NCBI GenBank assembly: GCA_910890315.1
Contig: CAJVGD010000002.1
Span: 868,001-932,000, forward strand
From: Serendipita indica DSM 11827
Taxonomy: Eukaryota; Basidiomycota; Agaricomycetes; Sebacinales; Serendipitaceae
DNA: 64,000 nt
Direction of reading: 5' to 3'
The notes below the pieces were generated by a model that made no database searches, was not told the DNA's origin, and was given only the letters and a program-made list of their open reading frames with translations. Shown piece by piece: positions 56,142-64,000 of the stretch. Positions within the stretch are counted from its first letter, which is position 1. Every line of letters starts with the position of its first letter. Position numbers and translations under genes: made by a program.

Positions 56142-57776
56142 TCAAAGATACCGACTGCGCACGTCACGGATCTTGTTGAGCACCAATTGCGTTCGCGCCC
56201 ACTTTTCACTTTCCTCCAACCACTTTAGCTCAAGTAGCTTCGGACAAAGGACGCCGATAAACCCGGCTACACTCGAGGGTTCGCCACCTGGAGAATGCCC
56301 CACTTCAAGCACCCGTAGTTGACTCGTTCGGCGGATTTGACCCGAAAAGCTCTCGCCGTCAGGAGTCAATGTTGGCGAATCCAACGGCCCGATGCCATCG
56401 TCCATCATTTCCTCCAATGTCGTCGCATCAAACTCGATGACCAGTTCTCTGATATGACGGAGATGGAAGAGCAATGCGGCAAGGCCCCGAAATGTGCACA
56501 TGGGCTTCCATCCCGCCGGGAGTCCATCCACACCAATGTTCGATACAAGCTTTAATTTTCGACAGTGGGGCCACATGTAGCTAATGGTGTCGATGTCTCC
56601 ATCAGTCATTTGCACAGGCACCCCGAGATCGACCCTCAGCTCCTCCAATTTGCGGTGAGCTAGCAGAGGCAAGAAAACTGCTGCCGTGGGGAGATTGGAC
56701 AATGTACGGTGACTTGAAGGCGCCTTGATCGTCAGTTCAAAGGTTCGGAGACTAGTCGTCGCAGAGCAAGTTGCTTGTATCAGAGAGTGAAACGTTGCTG
56801 ATGGACACGGCACGTGCTCTACAAAGGAAAGTCGGATGCAATTGAGCAATGTTGATTGTATGCTCTGAATGAGCGGGAGATAGAACGATATCGTCGACGC
56901 GAGGTGTAGGGTACGCAAGTTTGGAAACGGACTGGGCGGCATAAGTAGGTGGTCCAGGTCGAAAGTACCGCCGTAGATTTGGAAATCTACCGCTGCGAGA
57001 GATCTATTGAGGCAAAGCGGATACAATGCGTTCGGAACCGATGCTCCTGCGAGGGGAATCTGAAGCTTTCGAATCGTCGGCAATTTGGGTATGAACTCGG
57101 TGAATATTCCTGCCAATGTGGCGCTCTCCTTTTTCTTCATGCGGACAATGAAGACGTCGATTGCTGCATCCGAGAGTCGGGAGAGCACCTCCTTCAACGA
57201 AGTCGGGTCAACCTCGAGCGCATCCACACTCTCTGGGTGCAAGTCGAGGACCACCGAGGACGTCCTTGGCGATACGAGGTGTGGAAGCACATACCACCCT
57301 TCTCGATCAGCAGAGGAGAAGTCTATCCTTTCAAGATTTGGGAGCGGGAAAGTCCAGGAGTTGCACAAAGCGATGACTGCCCAAGGTGGGATAATCGTTT
57401 GATTTCTCTTGGGTTGGTAGTCGTAAGCAAGTCGGATAATCTTTCGTCCGTAGTAGATGAAACGAGTAATGTCCGAGTGTTGGATCAGTTGAATTGCGTC
57501 CTGCTCGCAAACCCGTTACGACATCCCATCAAGCAGCTAACCAAACTAGCTTACATCGACACACGTTGAACGAGACAAGCAAGCACAAAGATCGTCTGCT
57601 AAGGTACAGAGGAACCGCGTGATCGTGGTCTCTCTCCATAGCACGCCGAGAACAGTCTCGGCCCATTTACGACACACGCAGGCGAGAGAAGGGACATCTT
57701 GAATACTTGAGCCGCGACCATGACGAACCAGGTCGAGGACGAGCTCGAGAGCAATCGGGGAAAGATGTTCCCACAT
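56142..57776 (-). CDS. F-box/LRR-like protein
   Basis: Exon 1 starts at 57776 with MWEHLSPIALELVLDLVRHG and continues QDVPSLACVCRKWAETVLGV LWRE, a clear F-box: L-P-like start, VCRKW, LW. Splicing over GTAAGC (about 57547-57491) joins QDAIQLIQHSDITRFIYYGR. The rest is a Leu-rich solenoid-like region with LRTLHLASTISFYLPLIQS, KLEELRVDLGVPVQ and LLFHLRHIRELVIEFD. It probably recruits a target to an SCF ubiquitin ligase; the partner is unknown. The stop is at 56142. Confidence 0.8.
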
Positions 57777-57966
57777 TCAATGGAGGTGGTTCGGATTCAA
57801 AAAGGTTAACAAGCGCGCAGGGTGCCGAGAATCGTCTATTGAAAGTGCGTGCAAAACTACACTATGTGTCCAGTGGCTAAGATGGAAGACGCGTTGCCAG
57901 TTTTCGGTTGAAGGAGGCCAACGGTTGTAAAAGGGGTTTGAAACGAGACATCCCACAAAAAGAACA

Positions 57967-59637
57967 TTATCCTGATAGACCTAGTCATATTCAGTGATAG
58001 GAAAGACATGAGCCAGGGTTTACGCACCAGAATATAGATAGCAGACGACACCGGAAAGGATCAGACTTGACGCGGCCACTATAATCTTTTGTTGGGTCAG
58101 TGGTTTTGACAGTCCGTACCAATCAACGTCCTTGAGCACCCAGTTCTTACTGGGCAACTCCCGGGCATCCATTGGACGAGTGATACTCACCTTTTCTCGG
58201 GAAGGGATCCTACGACGGCTTATCGAGGCACGATGACCAGACTCCAAGTCACACGGCGCTTGCGACTTTTCTGAAACGACAGACTTCTCTGAGTAGAAGG
58301 CTGGTTCAGGATTGAACGGGTACACCGGAGGCCTCATCTAAAATCAACCAGGTGAGCTGGACAAAGTTATATGACTGGATGAGGAACACGCACAGAAGCG
58401 AAAGGCCCAGGCATCCACGAATTGACCACATGAGGTCGATCGAGATCAGAAACAGAGGCGCAAGGTGCCGGCAACGTCTCTCGGGTGATTCCATGAACAG
58501 AAGGAGAAGCGTCCACCCGGGGGTTGAAGACTGATTCTGAGCTACTAAGGGTGAAAGCTTGGTGAGCTGGCAAGATGGAATCAAAAGGGGACCCACCCTG
58601 AGGCTGCAACTTGGGGCATACTCGACTTGTTCTGCTTCCTATTGAGGGCTTGACTAGGATTTGGTTTAATCATCAGAAAGTAAGAGAGGAGCTGTAAGAG
58701 TTCACTTACGCAGTTTCGCAATCCTTGGTGTGTCGCTTCATGTCATGGGAGCGAATATATGACTTGCCGCTAGCGGCAGGGATTAGCGAGCTCGTCAGAC
58801 GTAAGCAGAACACTCTTACCAATCGCAAAACCATGGCTTGATGGGTGTCAAGGTGTGGCTCAAGACATGGGGCGAAAGGTCCCATCGTCGTTGAGTCTCA
58901 GTAGGATCACGCTTTGGCTGCGTGGTCGAGGGATGGGCACAGATCCCACACTTGTACATCTTTTTCCCCTCTGAATCGCTCACTGGAATCGCTAGCTCCC
59001 CATAAATGTACTGGAGCGTCAAGAGACTGTCCAAGACAAAACTCGAGTAGCTGTGTCGGTTCCCCCGACAATCTTCGTATATCCTCTGGTTCCCGGGGGT
59101 GAGTGTGTCCCTGTAAGAGGCCTCATAGGGCTGAGAATACGAGACAGTCTCGAGCTCATTTAGTTGGCCCTGGACAAGGGCATGCTGGAAGACCAGGGGA
59201 GGCGGGAGATGGCTGGTTGGCGTCGGGGGTGATACTGTGAACAAGCGGTCACCCCAGAAAGACCGACTCCGATCCTCTCTTATGAAATTTGTCGCTGGAG
59301 AATGCGGGTAAGAGACGGAATGGAGCGATTTGGGGGGACATACAGCAGGATCCTGACGCTGACATCGAGAGCCCATCTCCGCACCCATCAAATGCGTATG
59401 GGGACATCGTTGGTTGTATCAGAGCGCTCGGAGTAGCCACACTAGGATGTACCTCCGGTAATGGGGAAAACAGCGACTCGGATGGCAGGCCTAGATATCG
59501 ATGAGTACCAGGACACGACATGAGTAAAATTGCGCACCTTGGGAAGCCTGGGCGTGGCTTGTCGGGATATGTGGCCAGAAAAGGGGAGAAGTCCGGTGTG
59601 GATCCTCGGCGTTTGACGAGTAGTGAGAATATTGCAT
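57967..59637 (-). CDS. C2H2 zinc-finger protein with C-terminal membrane segment
   Basis: Start ATG 59637 (MQYSHYSSNAEDPHRTSPLF), behind a TATA box. Short introns join to GLPSESLFSPLPEVHPSVAT, a Ser/Pro-rich part, then STNFIREDRSRSFWGDRLFT and a Tyr/Pro region. The finger region reads YKCGICAHPSTTQPKRDP, then LSPHVLSHTLTPIKPWFCDC and, over an intron, GKSYIRSHDMKRHTKDC. The last exons give SVFNPRVDASPSVHG, PGPFAS, MRPPVYPFNPEPAFYSEKSV and KPLTQQKIIVAASSLILSGV, VCYLYSGLSG, stop near 57967. The hydrophobic end would make a tail-anchored protein. Start, fingers and tail chain through frame-keeping introns. A two-gene reading (fingers plus a separate membrane protein) is the main alternative. Confidence 0.68.
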
Positions 59638-59714
59638 AATCTCGATGAAAAGCGTGCAAAGGTAAAAAGAAACAGGAGGGGCGTCTCTCTGAGAGGCACC
59701 AAGGAGCGCGTCCA

Positions 59715-59722
59715 CTTTTATA
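59715..59722 (-). promoter_or_regulatory. TATA box of the zinc-finger gene
   Basis: TATAAAAG on the minus strand, 78 bp upstream of the ATG at 59637. This supports 59637 rather than the more upstream in-frame ATG at 59805 as the start. Confidence 0.65.
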
Positions 59723-59993
59723 CTCGGGGTCAGATGCGAACCAGACAAGGCGGGGCATTCAGTTTGGAGACCGCCACCTAGAATTCCTGCGGTTCCCGGC
59801 GACATTTCTGTTTATTTTGACCGTAGATGAACCAGCTGGCCTTCCAAGCGAAGCCCCTTTCCATGAACCAGCCCATAGACATGCCATTACTCGGCGGGAG
59901 ATTTGCGCCTCCTCGACAGGCCCTTGGCTACGTTTTAGGCATCAACGACGGTTCTCCGGATTTATTCGTGAATTTCCGACGCCCGGTAGGTTG

Positions 59994-62983
59994 ATGACCG
60001 GCTTGATTCACATGGGCGCTAGCTTGCTCCTGACCACGATGACCGTATTCTCAAAGCTGTCGTCTAGAAAGGATCTCCGAGCGCCTCTCCTAGTTGCTCT
60101 TGCTCTTGTCTTGTTCAGCCGGTCGCGCCTCACGTCCCTCAACAAATTATTCACTGGACCGCTGCGAGGGGATAAAGCGACTCCTGAAACCCTGAAACAC
60201 GCCCGGGAGCAACTTTACTTGGATGAAAAGGATGGCTCCAAGACCCTTTTATTGCCATTCAGACAACGAATTGTCAAAGTCCCCATCGTTCCAATCTCAC
60301 CCGAGGTTTTTGAGAGAAACGCATCGTCCTTCAAACCCGTTCCAAAGTCACACAAGCCCAACGTCGACAAGCTCTTCCTCAAGCAGCTTATCGCTATCCT
60401 CCGGATTGTCTTTCCCTCACTGACCTCACGCGAAGTCGGCATTCTGCTTCTCCATACCTTCTTCCTAGTCACCCGGACCATTCTCAGTGTTTATGTCGCC
60501 CACCTGGATGGGAGACTTGTGCGTGATATCGTCAGCGCTGACGGAAAGGGGTTCCTCAGGGGACTTGGCTGGTGGTTTGCATTGGCTGTTCCATCATCTT
60601 ACACCAACTCCATGGTATGTGTGCACCCCACCGTATTGTATATCTCTAAATGACCGACCATGCAGTTGCGCCACTTGCAATCAAAACTCTCACTTCGGCT
60701 ACGAACAAGGCTGACTCGTTACACCCACGACTTGTACCTTTCAGCGGCACCAGATCTAAAATACTATAGGGTGTCTGGCGAGGGTGGACTCGAAGGGATG
60801 GATCAGTGAGTGAATCATCTCATCTCAGTAGGAACTGAACCAGAACAACTCCGGTCTCTTCTTTATTCCCCAGGTATATTACCAGTGACATTGCGGCATT
60901 TTGTGAATCACTTTCGACACTCTAGTGAGTTGCCGACCATCCGAGCCTTGCAGGCCTCCTACTGACCCTCGACCAGCGGCAATGTAATGAAGCCCTCTTT
61001 GGACATGTTAATTTTCACTACACAGCTCACCCGAAAGCTTGGTGCAATGGGGTCTGTGCTCCTTTTCCTCAATTACTTTACAACTGCGTCCATACTCCGG
61101 GCCGTTACCCCAGCTTTTGGACGTTTGGCAGCCGTCGAAGCCAAGTTAGAAGGAGAATACAGAGCGGGTGTAGGACGAGTGGGCAGAGAGGCCGAGGAGA
61201 TTGCGTATGTTTTTGCTCAATTACACACTTATTGGCAATTGTCTAACCGTCTCCCCAGTTTCTATGGCGGCGGAGGACGGGAAAAGCACATCCTCTGGGG
61301 CGCCTATCTGCGCTTAGTAAAGCACGTAAACTCCATTTACAAAGTATATTGCATCCTTTCCGTTTCCGCAACTCCGTTCCGACCGGTCTTGTCTAGATTC
61401 GCGTGGCGTACGAGTGGACAGAAGACTATGTCATCAAATACCTCTGGTCAGCAATTGGCTATGTGTTGATTTCTATCCCTGTCTGGATGGCGACGAAGCG
61501 CTCTGTCGGGATTCAAGCACCGGCGGTTCAGTCGCGAACCGAGGACGTGGTAGCGGACCGGACTGAGAGTGAGTCCGAGGCCGTGCGTGGAAAGTCTGAT
61601 GCCTGGCTAAATTCCGATAGACTACATTTCATCACGGCGCCTCCTCATCTCATTGGCTGATGCCGGAGGTAGGCTGATGTACGCATACAAGGACATTCTC
61701 GAGCTGGCTGGGCTCACGACGCGCATCTACACCATGCTCTCGACTCTGCATCACCTGCAGCCTCTACCCGAGTTTGAACGACATCCGGAACGTATCGAGC
61801 TTCAAGGGGCGGTCATTGGTGTCCCCAAAAAGGACCCAAGGCTCGGAGACACAGCATTGGTGGGAAATGCAGAGGAAGGATTTGACTTTGCAGACAGTAG
61901 TGAAGCCACTGACGCCACAGCTTCCGAGAGGCCCCTCGTGCAGGACCTCAACATTCGCGTGGAGCGTGGCGAGCACCTGATGATCAGCGGTCCGGTGTGT
62001 GACACGTTACATAATCCAATTTAGACTATGTGCTCACATTCCAGTGTAGAATGGGGTCGGCAAGACCGCTATAGCGCGGGTTATTGCAGGCTTGTGGAAA
62101 GTGGAGCAGGGAAGAGTCGTCAGACCCGACCGTGGCTTCTCTGGTGTCTTCGTCGTGCCTCAGAGAGCGTACATGGTGACAGGCAGCCTCCTGGACCAGT
62201 TAGTCATTCGCTTTCTGAGACTCAGAGCCACTCTCTGACCGTCGCCATACAGGATCATTTACCCGCACTCATACACTCAATTCAAGAGGTCTGGCAAGAC
62301 CGAGCAAGACCTCATCGACATTCTCAAGGTGGTCCACCTTGCCTACCTGCCAGCTCGAGAGGGCGGTTGGGAGACTGTCAAGGAGTGGAAAGACGTGCTG
62401 AGTGGCGGCGAAAAACAGCGAGTACGTCTGTTTCCCACCTCTCGTAAAGCCACATCACCTTGCTCGCGTGCTCATCGTTGTCAAACTTTAGATGGGCATG
62501 GCCCGGCTTTTCTACCACCGACCGGCATTTGCGGTGCTTGATGGTGGGTGGAGCCCTTTCAAATGGAAAAGTGGATTATTGAGTTTTGACGTTTGCGGTC
62601 ACTAGAATGCACGAGCGCAGTTTCCACCGACGTCGAAGGCCTCATGTACCAGCACGCGAAGGATCTCGGCATCACCCTGATCACTATCTCCCACCGGTGC
62701 GTTTTTTCTCTATAGAATGTTCGTGACTCGACTGACTTTTTGCATCATCGGCCGTTCTAGACCGACGCTCACCAAATACCATAGTCGTCTTCTAACGGTG
62801 TACGGTGACGCGGCAGGAAGCTGGTCGCTGACGTCTGTTGGTACCGCCGAGGAGCGTATGGGCATCGATCGTGAGATTCTGATGCTAGAGGCAAAGCTCG
62901 CAGAAGTGAGCTCTTGGGAAAAGCGCGTCAAGGAGCTCGAGGTATTACTTGGGACGGGCCATGCATCCAAAGTGCGGGCTTGA
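59994..62983 (+). CDS. PXA1: Peroxisomal ABC half-transporter of the ABCD/Pxa family
   Basis: Imports long-chain acyl-CoA into peroxisomes for beta-oxidation. The membrane half carries [91 protein letters not shown], the ABCD motif EEIAFYGG and [15 protein letters not shown]. The nucleotide-binding half has [20 protein letters not shown] (Walker A, split by an intron), [15 protein letters not shown] (signature), FAVLDECTSAVS (Walker B) and LITISHR. Exons 1-2 are 59994-60614 and 60666-60805. The Pxa1/Pxa2 choice is not possible here. The start is ambiguous (59994, 60012 or 60042). A Walker A of GPNGVGKT differs from the usual GPNGCGKS. Confidence 0.92.
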
Positions 62984-63170
62984 GTAATCTTATCTCGTGT
63001 TCTATTTGCGAGGATGCTCTCTTAATGCGACAAATTCTTTCATGTGACGAACAAATGCGAGTCAATAAAATACGATCGTCCTACATGATGGTACATGCAA
63101 TGGATGCCATGCGATAAATTTATGAGAGCCTCCTAGGCCGTCAGGTTGAATAGACGACGGCTAGATCGTC

Positions 63171-64000
63171 TTAGAATTTTTTCTTTGCGTCGACGGAAAT
63201 GCCGCCTGGAATCGTAATCAGGATAATGCTTCATATAGTTGAACAAACAAAAACGACGTACCAGCACCCATGTTCACCAACAAGAGGAGACCTCCGACGA
63301 TTGAGAGCGTCTGGAAAAAGTCGTACTTGAGGAAATCGCGTTGAGGGTGCTTGTCATGCACGCTCCACCAGTTGTTCACGACGACATTGAAGATGGAGAG
63401 GAGGATGACCAGGAATGCGGCAGACCACTTGGCCTTGAAACCCACGGCGACCATGATGCAGGCGGTGAGCCCGACCAGAGAGAAGATCAATCGTGCAAAG
63501 GTCCATTGTCCCTGGAGGGTGACTCCGATGAAAAGGAAGATCAAAAGGACTCGGCCTGTCAATTGGAAGCTAACGACGCCAAGTCAGAAACCGCCTGACT
63601 ATGAAAAGACGTGAAACGCACTATTTCTTGCGATCATTGTCGCTCAGATTGGGAAGACCCGCAAAGAAGGTCCTACGAGTGACCATAGAATCAGAAAAGA
63701 CCATGAGGAGACCTCCAACAACGGAGAGGTTGCGCAAGAAGAAATTAATATCAAAGATGAGACCGTAACCAAAGCCTTGCAAGATGATGACACCCAAGAG
63801 ACTGCCAACTGCGATCTCAGAGTAGCGCTTGGTGATGATGGCACCAGAGGCTCCCAACATGGTCTACGGAAATCAGTGAGCTTTAAGAAGCAGTACTCAA
63901 AGAAAATTCACATACGAGGACGTTCAAAAGGAGGAAAATCTGCGAAATGCCCCATGGGAAGTAGCGGTGTCTGTTCCACGTCACAAAATCCGGGTCAGCA
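63171..64000 (-). CDS. ERV29: Surf4/Erv29 ER cargo receptor (5' end outside window)
   Basis: ER-Golgi cargo receptor of COPII vesicles. Exons read (from 64000) ADPDFVTWNRHRYFPWGISQ, IFLLLNVLTMLGASGAI, then SEIAVGSLLGVIILQGFGYG, LRNLSVVGGLLMVFSDSMV, DRKKYFQLTGRVLLIFLFIG, WTFARLIFSLVGLTACIMVA, NVVVNNWWSVHDKHPQRDFL and KYDFFQTLSIVGGLLLLVN. The C-terminus SVDAKKKF has the dilysine pattern (Lys at -3 and -4) for retrieval to the ER. The family signature YDFFQ(T/S)LS and SVVGGLL(M)V are present. The N-terminal exon(s) lie beyond 64000. Confidence 0.94.

Noticed and set aside
1-64000. tRNA, rRNA genes and CRISPR arrays
   Set aside because: No cloverleaf B-box, rRNA core sequence or regularly spaced short repeats seen by eye; small ncRNA could be missed.

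Overview
The window is nuclear DNA of a filamentous fungus, most likely a basidiomycete of the Agaricomycetes. Genes are packed on both strands with spacers of 60-350 bp, and most are cut by many 44-60 nt GT-AG introns carrying CTAAC/CTAAA-type branch points. The gene set (YTH1, REV3, Gid1, Vps38/UVRAG, single-chain ATP-citrate lyase, ADAM protease, F-box proteins with coiled coils) fits Agaricomycetes. A Ceratobasidiaceae/Rhizoctonia-like source is my impression from gene style, not proven.

Layout: 1-521 3' end of DOT1 (+); 936-2663 F-box protein (+); 2909-7478 SNF2/STH1 remodeller ATPase (-), head to head with 7616-8722 YTH1/CPSF30 (+); 8826-14730 REV3 (-), head to head with 14909-15842 a small four-helix membrane protein (+); 15907-18998 ADAM metalloprotease (-); 19205-21786 Gid1/RanBPM (-), head to head with 21849-22729 NFU1 (+); 22816-24645 CofD-like protein (-), head to head with 24740-25717 an unknown Ser-rich basic protein (+); 25808-27330 chorismate synthase (-), head to head with 27432-28137 a small membrane protein (+).

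28303-36375 is the accessory part: four head-to-tail, about 2-kb units (A-D), each with one gene for a secretory-pathway protein having a signal peptide, a Gly-rich N-terminus, seven predicted membrane helices and a Pro/Gln-rich tail, plus a relic of a fifth. B and D read as intact, A has a damaged exon 1, and C is broken in helix 7.

36857-40217 is Vps38/UVRAG (+); 40262-41480 an uncertain gene (-); 42071-45101 LARP1 (-); 45368-47411 an unknown protein (-); 47719-48855 eIF3g (+); 49057-50741 a Dcr2-like phosphoesterase (+); 50889-54940 ATP-citrate lyase (-), head to head with 55154-56045 cyanase (+); 56142-57776 F-box/LRR-like protein (-); 57967-59637 a C2H2 protein with a C-terminal membrane segment (-), head to head with 59994-62983 a peroxisomal ABCD half-transporter (+); 63171-64000 Surf4/Erv29 (-, 5' end outside the window).

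The genes do not form one pathway; they are mainly housekeeping functions (chromatin, RNA processing, translesion synthesis, Fe-S assembly, shikimate pathway, acetyl-CoA supply, autophagy, ER export). The most unusual signals are the seven-helix tandem family, a coding frameshift in the SNF2 gene, three introns best explained by GC-AG splicing, and the membrane-tethered zinc-finger candidate. Exon coordinates were derived by hand from splice sites and reading frame; where not listed they are approximate.
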